Shown piece by piece: positions 41,874 through 49,074 of a stretch of 53,396 nt of DNA. Source of the stretch: Candidatus Tayloriibacteriota bacterium. GTDB taxonomy: Bacteria > Patescibacteriota > Minisyncoccia > Phycocordibacterales > PALSA-1337. The notes under the pieces are model-generated. The model was not told where the DNA came from. It was given only the letters and a program-made list of their open reading frames with translations, and ran no database searches. The stretch's first letter is position 1. The number at the start of each line of letters is the position of its first letter. The DNA is taken from positions 1-53,396 of the forward strand of contig CAITNV010000023.1 in the NCBI GenBank assembly GCA_903893855.1, read 5' to 3'. The translations under genes and the position numbers were made by a program.

Positions 41874-41901
41874 TTGACTTATTTATTATACATGTTATAC
41901 A
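41874..41901 (+). promoter_or_regulatory. Promoter of first paralogous orphan
   Basis: -35 TTGACT (41874-41879), 16-nt spacer, extended -10 TGT-TATACA (41896-41901). A dyad GTTAT-AC-ATAAC covers the -10 and could be an operator. Confidence 0.55.
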
Positions 41902-41982
41902 TAACGTAGCAATTTGACAGCTCCATGGAGAATTAACTCATGGGGTGATTGAACGAAATGATCTTAAATAATATCTAGAAAT

Positions 41983-42417
41983 ATGAATGAAATGACATAC
42001 AGTATCAGCATAAGCCCAGATGCCGTAAGTAAACTTGGTATTCAAACACTCAGGTCAATTAGTTGCACCCGCAAGGGTTTCATTGTGGTGGTCGAAAGCA
42101 TCATTGCAGCCGGTAGCGAAGCTACTACCACTGCCAATGGAAACCTTAAAGCAGTCTTCCACAAGCCAGCAAAAGACTGTAGTATCTTGGTGGATCGATT
42201 GCTGCGAATACTTCGAGGTCCGAAAATTTTTATGATCGAACAGATCATCGAACCTTCGGTACGGAGTGACATCGGCAGCACAGCGAGACTGATAATCAAT
42301 TTGTATCGGGGCGAAGTTCGGCCGGATGATGTGATCATCGTCTATTTCTACAACGACAAACCGATCTGTATCGAACATTCATGGGCCACCGGCGAATGGA
42401 CCTACTCGTTACGTTGA
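41983..42417 (+). CDS. Orphan paralogue A
   Basis: 144-aa soluble protein of no recognised family. It aligns along its length with the 146-aa product at 44.4 kb: AVSKLG versus VAAKLG, a central helix, IEQIIEPSVRSDIGSTARLI versus IDQSIIAETDSTLNSNAKLI, and ends GEWTYSLR versus STWGFRLR. The two also have similar terminators, so a gene plus its 3' flank was duplicated. The predicted fold is alpha/beta with strands at the C-terminus (VIIVYFYNDKPICIEHSW). Own promoter and terminator. Confidence 0.6.
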   Translation: MNEMTYSISISPDAVSKLGIQTLRSISCTRKGFIVVVESIIAAGSEATTTANGNLKAVFHKPAKDCSILVDRLLRILRGPKIFMIEQIIEPSVRSDIGSTARLIINLYRGEVRPDDVIIVYFYNDKPICIEHSWATGEWTYSLR

Positions 42418-42424
42418 GCTTCAA

Positions 42425-42457
42425 GCATTCTGATCGAAGGGTCGGAATGCTTTTTCT
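42425..42457 (+). terminator. Terminator of orphan paralogue A
   Basis: GCATTCTGATC-gaag-GGTCGGAATGC followed by TTTTTCTTTT; similar in sequence to the terminator of paralogue B. Confidence 0.85.
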
Positions 42458-42486
42458 TTTAGTCTTATAAAAATTTTTTAATAAAG

Positions 42487-42515
42487 TTGACACTATTAAA
42501 GTTGTATGCTAACGT
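42487..42515 (+). promoter_or_regulatory. Promoter of 202-aa orphan
   Basis: -35 TTGACA (42487-42492), 17-nt spacer, extended -10 TGC-TAACGT (42510-42515); leader about 45 nt. Confidence 0.55.
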
Positions 42516-42566
42516 ATTTTTAGGTAGATTTTTAAATAACAAAACCAAGAAAGGCTATAGAAAAAA

Positions 42567-43175
42567 ATGGCTGCTGCAATACATAAAGTTGGAGAACCAC
42601 GCTTCTGGGAAGTGTGGCGACGGTCTGGAGCAATTGGCAGGGTCGTTCCACCGAAAACCATCGATAGTGGACCGCCACTGGGATCAGAGAAAATCGAAGA
42701 ATTGCTCGAGCAGGCTGCTAGATTTGGATTACCCATTTATTTGGGATTCCCGAGAAGCGAGCAGTTCGAGATCTTGGGTGTCATGAATGACCGAACACAG
42801 AGGGTTTTTACTGTGCTATTCTCTATTATGGCTACGCGTAACAATCTCGACAGAACGATTGCAGCACGGGCTTTCGACTCAGCATTCGGAATCACCGAAC
42901 TGCGGGCGTACGGCATGGGCTTACAAGACATGATGTTCTCGAAGATGCAAACCACCGAACTTCTTGCCGAGAGCATTCGATTGGAGGGCATGTATGCTGA
43001 AGTTCAAGACCTCTTGGAGAAAACGATCATGTATCAGTTCCCTCAAGTCGAACTCGGCTCTGCCGTGTGCATTCTAGACGACTTTGTCGTCGCAGTGATT
43101 CCACGGGGCGTTACGTTCGATGACCTCGAAAAGCGATTCCCCGGCTTTAACGAGCAGTTGCTGACGCGAATCTAA
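42567..43175 (+). CDS. 202-aa orphan protein
   Basis: Soluble protein, mostly helical in the middle (RTIAARAFDSAFGITELRAY and LLAESIRLEGMYAEVQDLLE) with strands at the C-terminus (VCILDDFVVAVIPRGVTFDD). No catalytic motif and no recognised family. Own promoter and terminator; an AAAGG sequence lies 12 nt before the start. It sits between the duplicated orphans and next to an IS30 element, so it is probably part of the same mobile cargo. Confidence 0.55.
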   Translation: MAAAIHKVGEPRFWEVWRRSGAIGRVVPPKTIDSGPPLGSEKIEELLEQAARFGLPIYLGFPRSEQFEILGVMNDRTQRVFTVLFSIMATRNNLDRTIAARAFDSAFGITELRAYGMGLQDMMFSKMQTTELLAESIRLEGMYAEVQDLLEKTIMYQFPQVELGSAVCILDDFVVAVIPRGVTFDDLEKRFPGFNEQLLTRI

Positions 43176-43182
43176 TTCTTCA

Positions 43183-43213
43183 CCCACGTGCCGTAAATGG
43201 CAGGTGGGCTTTT
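43183..43213 (+). terminator. Terminator of 202-aa orphan
   Basis: CCCACGTGCC-gtaaat-GGCAGGTGGG followed by CTTTTATTT. Confidence 0.85.
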
Positions 43214-43280
43214 ATTTAATTGACTTCTATATATTGTGTATTAGTATGTTAAACAAAGCACTTTCCCGCCCGACGGCCTC

Positions 43281-43294
43281 AATTAGAATGAATC
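43281..43294 (+). repeat. IS30 left terminal inverted repeat
   Basis: AATTAGAATGAATC, an exact inverse of the copy at 44323-44336. Confidence 0.85.
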
Positions 43295-44305
43295 ATTTTC
43301 TTTTGTTTCTCCGAATTTCTCGGAGATTTTTTTGTTTACGACAAAGGGTTAAGGCTTCAGAAGGGGTTTGAAAGTCGAGGCATTCCATGAATCGATCGTT
43401 AAGCTTCTTTTCCATCTTCTTCCAGAATGTAGGAGGATATTTTGAAATATCACTTCCTTTGGGAACGTCATCACGTATCTCTCCATTTACATTTTCAATT
43501 GATCCTTTCTCCCATGAATGGTAGGGGTGGCAAAAATATATCCTGATACTGAGTTCTTTCTCGAGCTCTTTGTGCCGTACGAAGAGGATATCGTTGTCAG
43601 TGGTTCCTGTCTTCCACTCAGAATACCTTTCTTTGATCTTCCACATCGCTTTGTGGATGGCAGGTACGGTCACGTCATATATCGGTTCGAAAAATGATAC
43701 ACGTAACTTACGATCAGTAGCTGTGAGTACGATCCCTTTTCCTCCTTTCCCTGATACGATGAAATCGAACTCTGCATGCCCGACTCTCATCCTTTCGTTG
43801 ATATACTTAGGTCGTTTGTCGATGAAGGTTCTACCATCAAGGGTACCTTTGTTACCCCTCTTCTTTCCTCGCTTCTTTTCCTTTTTCAATTTCGCCTCGA
43901 TTTTCCTCCCATACGGAGACTTTATGTACCGATATATGCTCTCTTTTGAGATGTAGGGGATATTCTTTTCTCTTTTGTATCTGAGCCTCCCTGAAATACC
44001 TTCAGGTGACTGTCCTGCAAGGAGTGATATCTCAACAAATTCCTTAAGTCTTTTGTCCTCAACAATCTTCATTCCTTGGTATTTTGCTTCTTGACGACTC
44101 ACGTATGCCTTGTGCTTTGCCTTCAGGGGATCATAGATACCATTTACTTTGTTTCTCTCTACTTCATTCCATATTGCTGATGATGCTCGTTGGAGAGCGT
44201 CTCCCACATCTTCATATGAGTATCCTTTCTTTCTCAAGAGATATATTTCATTACGTTCACTGTCAGAAAACCGCGAGAAGTTTCTGGTTCTTAAGTTTTT
44301 TTCAT
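43293..44305 (-). CDS. IS30 transposase, start displaced by poly-A frameshift
   Basis: The DDE catalytic core is complete: Asp in GHAEFDFIV, Asp in TTDNDILF and Glu in YHSWEKGSIENVNG. The ORF track starts at a TTG (44237) inside the first helix of the DNA-binding HTH. Upstream in the same frame are RFSDSERNEIYLL residues, needed for a whole HTH, but no ATG. The only good ATG (44305) is one frame off: ATG, seven A, then ACT TAA in frame 0. Slippage on the A7 tract (-1 translationally, or an extra A in the transcript) would restore MKKN and the full protein; otherwise it is a one-base deletion and a dead copy. Confidence 0.75.
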
Positions 44306-44322
44306 AGGTACAGAATACAGGA

Positions 44323-44336
44323 GATTCATTCTAATT
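44323..44336 (-). repeat. IS30 right terminal inverted repeat
   Basis: GATTCATTCTAATT, an exact inverse of the copy at 43281-43294. Confidence 0.85.
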
Positions 44337-44426
44337 CAAAAGAGAATTCGGGTTTTAATATATTTTTCAGACAAATCCCTCAGTACAACAATAAAATAGG
44401 TCACTACGGCAACAACGAAAGGTAAC

Positions 44427-44867
44427 ATGAGCGTCCCAAACATTGAGTATCGTGTAATTAATTGTCCCGAGGTCGCCGCTAAGCTCGGCCACCTCACGTA
44501 CACAGCTATTGATTCGGTCCGCATTAAGCTAATCGTCGCACTACAAGGCATCGTGAAAGCTGACGGCGAAGCAACTGATGAAGCCATCGGCAAAAACCTT
44601 CAGGAAGCATTTGATTTGCACAGTCAAAATGTCACGCCGCTACTAGAAAAGTTCCAGCGTTTGGTACTTGAGCCAGCGCCTCGCCGAATAGACCAAAGTA
44701 TTATTGCCGAAACGGACAGCACGTTGAATAGCAATGCCAAGTTAATACTGACGTTTTTTTACGATGAATCCCCGAGATGTGAGCTCAGAATTTATTTCTG
44801 CGGCGAGCAGCCACTCTTCATTGAGTGCGAATCTCGTGTGAGTACATGGGGCTTTAGATTACGTTAA
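44427..44867 (+). CDS. Orphan paralogue B
   Basis: 146-aa soluble protein, paralogue of the 41.98-kb product (shared A-K-L-G near the start, shared S-N/T-A-K/R-L-I-x-x-x-F/Y strand, and W-x-x-x-L-R at the end). A Cys-containing strand (LRIYFCGEQPLFIECES) replaces IVYFYNDKPICIEHS. A GAAAGG Shine-Dalgarno lies 5 nt before ATG. No clear promoter is seen; the upstream 90 nt separate it from the IS30 right end, so it could be read from the element's edge. Function unknown. Confidence 0.6.
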   Translation: MSVPNIEYRVINCPEVAAKLGHLTYTAIDSVRIKLIVALQGIVKADGEATDEAIGKNLQEAFDLHSQNVTPLLEKFQRLVLEPAPRRIDQSIIAETDSTLNSNAKLILTFFYDESPRCELRIYFCGEQPLFIECESRVSTWGFRLR

Positions 44868-44873
44868 TTTATC

Positions 44874-44905
44874 GCATTCTGATTGAAAGATCAGGATGTT
44901 TTTTA
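44874..44905 (+). terminator. Terminator of orphan paralogue B
   Basis: GCATTCTGAT-tgaaag-ATCAGGATG followed by TTTTTTATTTATT; related to the terminator of paralogue A. Confidence 0.8.
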
Positions 44906-44929
44906 TTTATTAAAATTTTGACTAGCCAT

Positions 44930-44953
44930 ATAAAAACCCCGCTTTCGCGAGGT
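44930..44953 (-). terminator. Terminator of 166-aa orphan
   Basis: Minus-strand ACCTCGC-gaa-AGCGGGGT stem followed by TTTTATATGG. Confidence 0.7.
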
Positions 44954-44977
44954 CTGGGAACAATGTACGTACTACTG

Positions 44978-45478
44978 CTAAGCCACAGTTGTCTTTCTGG
45001 CGAGGGAAACACTCCACCATTGACCATTGGTAAATACGCAACGAATGCGACGGCCATGGCTAGTCCGACCATTGGTCTGGCAGTATACCCAACCAGACAT
45101 GCACTCCGCTGGCATGGTAATAATCTGGAAGCCAGTCTTCGAAGAGAAGTGCAAGAGTTCTCCGGATCGCACCCGAGCAATGACCGAAGCAACGTACACT
45201 TCACGCTCATTTTTTGTCATGAGCTCAGGTTCCGCAACATCTGATCTTTGCAGTCTAAAGAATTCCCGACGGCCAAAACCATCCCCAAGGTCTCGCCACA
45301 CCACACTTGCATCTTTTGGAGCAAGAGTGTCGCCCCGCTTCTTTTTATAAAGCCGATCCTGTTGTGGGGGCTTGTCACGAACAGTTATCGTCGCAATGAA
45401 CTCTTTCCTTGGTGGCTTTGCACTAGCAGGCACCGTCTTTCTGAACGGACTTCTGAGTAATCTTGTCTCAACTGGCAT
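44978..45478 (-). CDS. 166-aa orphan protein
   Basis: The ORF track begins at a TTG four codons upstream; I chose the ATG of MPVETRLLRSPFRKTVPASA because AAAGGA sits 5 nt before it. The product is basic with an unstructured N-terminus and a C-terminal beta-type domain containing SKTGFQIITMPAECMSGWVY and FTNGQWWSVSLA. No family recognised. Single-gene unit convergent with orphan paralogue B. Confidence 0.55.
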   Translation of the reverse strand: MPVETRLLRSPFRKTVPASAKPPRKEFIATITVRDKPPQQDRLYKKKRGDTLAPKDASVVWRDLGDGFGRREFFRLQRSDVAEPELMTKNEREVYVASVIARVRSGELLHFSSKTGFQIITMPAECMSGWVYCQTNGRTSHGRRIRCVFTNGQWWSVSLARKTTVA

Positions 45479-45559
45479 AATTCCTTTCAACGTTGATGTT
45501 TACTGCATTACCGACATTTTAAACAATGAACATATGAGCATATAAGGTACCGCGCCGTA

Positions 45560-45587
45560 TATGCAAAGAGCCCTGTTTCCGGGGCTC
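45560..45587 (-). terminator. Terminator of 30-aa mini-gene
   Basis: Minus-strand GAGCCCC-ggaaac-AGGGCTC followed by TTTGCATATA; the T-run is short, so strength is uncertain. Confidence 0.5.
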
Positions 45588-45613
45588 GTTTCTGGGATTC
45601 ATTCTTTCTTTCG

Positions 45614-45706
45614 TTATGAGAGTTTCGAATGCATCACAAAGGCTAGCCCCGGAGTGGTACCAGTAATCAGTAGGGTCACCTTAATAAATGTGGCATTTGA
45701 AATCAT
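45614..45706 (-). CDS. Possible leaderless 30-aa hydrophobic peptide
   Basis: Encodes MISNATFIKVTLLITGTTPG followed by LAFVMHSKLS: a short hydrophobic peptide with no known relative. A TTTACA-17-TACAAT promoter ends 7 nt before the ATG and a hairpin lies 27 nt after the stop, so a transcript of about 145 nt is predicted. It could equally be a small RNA with a chance ORF. Located between the transketolase operon and the 166-aa orphan. Confidence 0.4.
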   Translation of the reverse strand: MISNATFIKVTLLITGTTPGLAFVMHSKLS

Positions 45707-45713
45707 GTGTACG

Positions 45714-45742
45714 ATTGTAGCGGATATTGAGGTTTTTGTAAA
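45714..45742 (-). promoter_or_regulatory. Promoter of 30-aa mini-gene
   Basis: Minus-strand -35 TTTACA (45737-45742), 17-nt spacer, -10 TACAAT (45714-45719), just after the transketolase stop codon. Confidence 0.55.
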
Positions 45743-45764
45743 TATGGGGTGTTGAAAAGAAGTT

Positions 45765-46763
45765 TTACCGCTTCCTAAGCAATACTTTCTCCACCGCCGC
45801 TTTAATGTGACTTACTCCCATACCATAGTGCTCGATGAGCTCTGCCGGAGTGCCTGATTGGCCGAATTGATCACGGACACCGATGAATTCCACAGGAACT
45901 GGAGCGTGTTGAGCAAGGCATTCAGCTACTGCACTTCCCATCCCGCCTGCGATCTGATGCTCTTCGACGGTCACTATTGCACCAGTTTCTTGAGCGAGAG
46001 TCCAGATGGCTTGTTCATCGAGAGGTTTAATCGTCGCGAGATTCACTACTTTCACCGCAACACCCTCGTTCTCAAGCTCTTGTGCAGCCGAAAGAGCCTT
46101 ATGAAGAAGCGCGCCCGTGGCTACGATTCCTACTACTGCTTTCCCTTCTTTCGGAGCGAAATATACTTCAGCTTTCCCTATCGTAAATGGCGTCTGATCA
46201 CTCGTAATGATCGGCGTTTTGTCTCGGGCAAGGCGGATGTATACTGGCGTGGTGGTCTTCGCCGCAGCGACGATGGCTTTCCTAGCTTCGATAGCGTCAC
46301 ATGGAGAAAGCACTACCATCCGTGGCATCACTCGGGTAATAGCAATGTCTTCAATTGCCTGATGCGTTCCTCCATCGGGACCGACTGATACACCCGCATG
46401 TGAACCAGCAATCTTCACTGGCCGATAATTGTATGCAATAGTCGTGCGAATCTGCTCCCAATTGCGTCCGGGGCTAAACATCGCATATGAAGTGATAAAT
46501 GGCACTTTACCCATAGCAGCCATACCACTCGCAACCGCCGCAAGATTCTGTTCTGCAATGCCGATCTCGAGGAAGCGCGTTGGGAATTTCTCTTTAAAAA
46601 GGTACATTTGTGTCGATTCAGTAAGGTCAGCACAAAGGCCCACAACATTCATATCTGCTTCTGCAGCCACTACCAAACCTTCGCCAAAACCCTTGCGAAT
46701 CGGAACTTGCTCGACATCTTTGTCGAACATTTTTTCATTGAGTTTTTGTAAGGGGTTCAGCAT
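45765..46763 (-). CDS. Transketolase, C-terminal subunit
   Basis: 332-aa beta half of a split transketolase: pyrimidine-binding domain (VVAAEADMNVVGLCADLTES, FLEIGIAEQNLAAVASGMAA with the cofactor-contacting Glu) and the C-terminal regulatory domain (GAIVTVEEHQIAGGMGSAVA). It pairs with the N-terminal subunit encoded 61 nt upstream. Together they transfer two-carbon units between sugar phosphates in the non-oxidative pentose-phosphate pathway. Last gene of the rpiB-rpe-tkt run. Confidence 0.93.
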   Translation of the reverse strand: MLNPLQKLNEKMFDKDVEQVPIRKGFGEGLVVAAEADMNVVGLCADLTESTQMYLFKEKFPTRFLEIGIAEQNLAAVASGMAAMGKVPFITSYAMFSPGRNWEQIRTTIAYNYRPVKIAGSHAGVSVGPDGGTHQAIEDIAITRVMPRMVVLSPCDAIEARKAIVAAAKTTTPVYIRLARDKTPIITSDQTPFTIGKAEVYFAPKEGKAVVGIVATGALLHKALSAAQELENEGVAVKVVNLATIKPLDEQAIWTLAQETGAIVTVEEHQIAGGMGSAVAECLAQHAPVPVEFIGVRDQFGQSGTPAELIEHYGMGVSHIKAAVEKVLLRKR

Positions 46764-46824
46764 TTTAAAATTTTAATAAAGTTTTTGTGATATTTTTATT
46801 GACAAAACATACGCAACAGCTTTG

Positions 46825-47667
46825 CTACATATGAAGCGCTTCGCGGGCAGTAGCAATCTCCTCCGGTGTTGTCGGAGGCTTACCATGCCATTCGAACTTT
46901 CGCTCGAAAGCAGGAATTCCTTTCGATGCTATCGTGCGCGCAAGAATAACCGAAGGCTTGTCGAATATTGCTCGAGCTTCACCGAACGCTCGGTCAATAT
47001 CAAGGAAATTATGCCCATCGCACTCCTGCACATGCCAACCGAAAGCACGCCATTTGTCCCCCAAAGGTTCAAGCGGCATGATATCCTCAGTAAATCCATC
47101 AATCTGTATACAGTTACGATCTACAACTACCGTGAGATTATGCAAACGCTCCTTACCCGCAAGCATAATTGCTTCCCAATTATTTCCTTCATCAAGCTCG
47201 CCATCGCCCAAGAGGCAGAAGATTTGCTTCGACGACACCGCTCCGTGATCCATTCTGTCAGCAATAGCCATACCAACTGCCTGAGAAAGTCCGCAACCAA
47301 GCGGGCCAGATGAAGTCTCAAGTGCCGGTAACCATTCGCGATGCGGGTGCCCTTGGAGTATCGAGCCGAATTTGCGTAGTGTTGCGAGCTTGTCCATAGG
47401 AAAATAGCCCGCATGTGCCATGGTCGCATAGAGTACCGGAGCAATGTGGCCATTTGAGAGGACAAGCCTGTCGCGTTCTAGCCAATCGGGTCGCTTAGAG
47501 TCGTACTTCATCGCACCTGAGAAATAGAGATAGGTAAAAATATCCGCCATATCAAGAGGACCGGCAGTGTGGCCGGATTTTGCCTCGATAAGCATCTCGA
47601 TAATCGACACTCGAATATCGTGCGCTTTGGTTTCAAGCTCGCGGACTTTTGCGTCAGTGAGAGACAT
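46825..47667 (-). CDS. Transketolase, N-terminal subunit
   Basis: 280-aa alpha half with the thiamine diphosphate/metal-binding GDGELDEGNNWEAIM motif, the catalytic His region (IEAKSGHTAGPLDMADIF) and the HPHREW segment. Split transketolases are common in archaea and many bacteria, so this is not a frameshift: each half has its own start, and there is a 61-nt gap. A TATAAT box ends 6 nt before the ATG, predicting a leaderless start. Confidence 0.93.
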   Translation of the reverse strand: MSLTDAKVRELETKAHDIRVSIIEMLIEAKSGHTAGPLDMADIFTYLYFSGAMKYDSKRPDWLERDRLVLSNGHIAPVLYATMAHAGYFPMDKLATLRKFGSILQGHPHREWLPALETSSGPLGCGLSQAVGMAIADRMDHGAVSSKQIFCLLGDGELDEGNNWEAIMLAGKERLHNLTVVVDRNCIQIDGFTEDIMPLEPLGDKWRAFGWHVQECDGHNFLDIDRAFGEARAIFDKPSVILARTIASKGIPAFERKFEWHGKPPTTPEEIATAREALHM

Positions 47668-47704
47668 GCGTATATTATATCATACGCAAGAGTTTGTTTC
47701 GCAA

Positions 47705-48388
47705 TTAAATATTCTCGAACTTCTGGAAAGCGTCTACGACATTACCGTTATCGAAGATGGCCGAACCGACAATAAGCCGATCTGCTCCAGCGTCGCGGAG
47801 AATTCCAGCATCTTCTATAGATACGCTGCCGTCAACCGATATCGTCTTCTCTGGAAAGCGTTCTTTGAGTTCGCGGACCTTCTCAATAACCTGTGGGTTG
47901 AAGTCTTGCCCTTGGAAGCCGATCTTGTCGATACCCATGCACTGCACCACATCGATATCATGAATGTAAGGAGCGATATCATCGACTGGAGTGTCGATAT
48001 TAATTGCGAGACCAATCTCCACCCGACCAAGAAGCGTAGCGATAATTGCCTCCATTCGGTCGGCGATTTTACCCGAGCCCTTCAATGCCTCATAGTGAAT
48101 GATGAGTCGCTTTGCTCCAGCAAGCACCCAGTTCTCAAGCTCGGTCTCAGGGTCAGCTATCATAAGATCCATCTCATAGTCGACATCTTCCCAATACGGT
48201 AGTCCTCGCTCTTCGCGAAGGATCGCTTCGAAGTTATCATCCTGCTTCTTATATGGCCAGCAGGGCTTGGGAGTGAATTTCCCATCACAGATGTCTACTT
48301 GAACAAGATTGACCATACCCTTAACCATCTCGACCTTCTCTTCGAGTTCAGCAAAATCTTTTGGCAGTATAGCGGGGATTATTTCCAT
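47705..48388 (-). CDS. rpe: Ribulose-phosphate 3-epimerase family protein
   Basis: 227-aa TIM barrel interconverting ribulose-5-P and xylulose-5-P. Family features: start IIPAILPKDFAELEEKVEMV (usual P-S-I-L-S-A-D-F), VQVDICDGKFTP, the phosphate-binding CMGIDKIGFQGQDFNPQV, and a terminal GADRLIVGSAIF. The VDGG motif reads VDGSV. It is divergent, but its place between rpiB and transketolase supports the assignment. Confidence 0.85.
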   Translation of the reverse strand: MEIIPAILPKDFAELEEKVEMVKGMVNLVQVDICDGKFTPKPCWPYKKQDDNFEAILREERGLPYWEDVDYEMDLMIADPETELENWVLAGAKRLIIHYEALKGSGKIADRMEAIIATLLGRVEIGLAINIDTPVDDIAPYIHDIDVVQCMGIDKIGFQGQDFNPQVIEKVRELKERFPEKTISVDGSVSIEDAGILRDAGADRLIVGSAIFDNGNVVDAFQKFENI

Positions 48389-48433
48389 GTATTTAAATTA
48401 ATTATATAAATTGTACACAATACTTCGTACATA

Positions 48434-48964
48434 CTACTCAATCGTATCGATCTCGCGAATCCGACGCGCGTGACGCTCATCACCTGAGAAAGGTGTCTCG
48501 AGAAATATCTCGACTGCCGCTTTCGCTTCATCATCAGTAACGAACCGCGCACCAAGTGAAAGAATATTCGCATCATTATGCTCACGAGCAAGACGAACAA
48601 TGTCGAGGCTGCTTCTATTCTCACTCTTACCCGCGCCGACCTCATCATTCTTCTCAATATAGCCACCACCATAATAGACTGCAGCACGCACGCTTGGGAA
48701 ACGATTACATAGCATAGCTTCGCCATTGCCAGAACCGCCGAGCACGATAGCGGTGTATTTCTCTGGCTCAGTAGCGACACGCATAGCAACAGGCGTGAGG
48801 ATAACAGGATAATCATCTTCGGGATCGAGAGTCTTCGCCCCCATATCCTCCACGTCATAGCCGAGGCTCTTTATGTGTGCGGTAAGGATGGCTTTAAGCT
48901 CAAAGCCTGCATGATCAGAAGCAATGATCACCTTGTGTTTAGTTCCGGTAGTTTTTTTATTCAT
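48434..48964 (-). CDS. rpiB: Ribose-5-phosphate isomerase B
   Basis: 176-aa RpiB/LacAB-type isomerase of ribose-5-P and ribulose-5-P. It opens KHKVIIASDHAGFELKAILT, and the active-site loop is LGGSGNGEAML: a Gly replaces the catalytic Cys of E. coli RpiB, and the following Glu is placed like Glu75 of Mycobacterium tuberculosis RpiB, so this is the actinobacterial-type active site. Start of the rpiB-rpe-tkt cluster. Upstream lie a dyad-covered promoter and the large structured RNA. Confidence 0.93.
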   Translation of the reverse strand: MNKKTTGTKHKVIIASDHAGFELKAILTAHIKSLGYDVEDMGAKTLDPEDDYPVILTPVAMRVATEPEKYTAIVLGGSGNGEAMLCNRFPSVRAAVYYGGGYIEKNDEVGAGKSENRSSLDIVRLAREHNDANILSLGARFVTDDEAKAAVEIFLETPFSGDERHARRIREIDTIE

Positions 48965-48974
48965 AAAATTAAAA

Positions 48975-49021
48975 CGATAGTGAATACCTGTAGTATAGCA
49001 CTATCGTGGGCTATTGTATAA
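48975..49021 (-). promoter_or_regulatory. rpiB promoter with overlapping dyad
   Basis: Minus-strand -35-like TTATAC (49016-49021), 18-nt spacer, extended -10 TGC-TATACT (48992-48997). Perfect inverted repeats CGATAGTG (48975-48982) and CACTATCG (48999-49006) flank the -10 and start point, as for an operator. Confidence 0.5.
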
Positions 49022-49028
49022 AAATTTT

Positions 49029-49074
49029 GCCCCGCTGCGACTTTGATCTCGAGAGATCGTTGTCGCTGCGGGGC
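49029..49074 (-). terminator. 46-nt near-perfect hairpin terminator
   Basis: GCCCCGC-t-GCGAC-ttt-GATCTC-ga followed by the complementary arm GAGATC-gtt-GTCGC-t-GCGGGGC. On the minus strand it is followed by AAAATTTTTATAC. It ends the structured RNA candidate and precedes rpiB by about 65 nt. Confidence 0.75.

Larger units (their letters stand above)
43281..44336 (-). mobile_element. IS30-family insertion sequence
   Basis: About 1,056 bp bounded by perfect 14-bp terminal inverted repeats: AATTAGAATGAATC at 43281-43294 and GATTCATTCTAATT at 44323-44336. One transposase fills almost the whole element; its stop codon lies inside the left repeat. No target-site duplication is obvious next to the repeats. 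It separates orphan paralogues A and B. Confidence 0.85.

Noticed and set aside
45561-45755. 64-aa plus-strand ORF between orphan and transketolase
   Set aside because: It lies opposite the mini-gene promoter and hairpin and has no start signal.
45765-47667. Transketolase broken by a frameshift
   Set aside because: Two proper subunits with separate starts and a 61-nt gap; the split form is well known.
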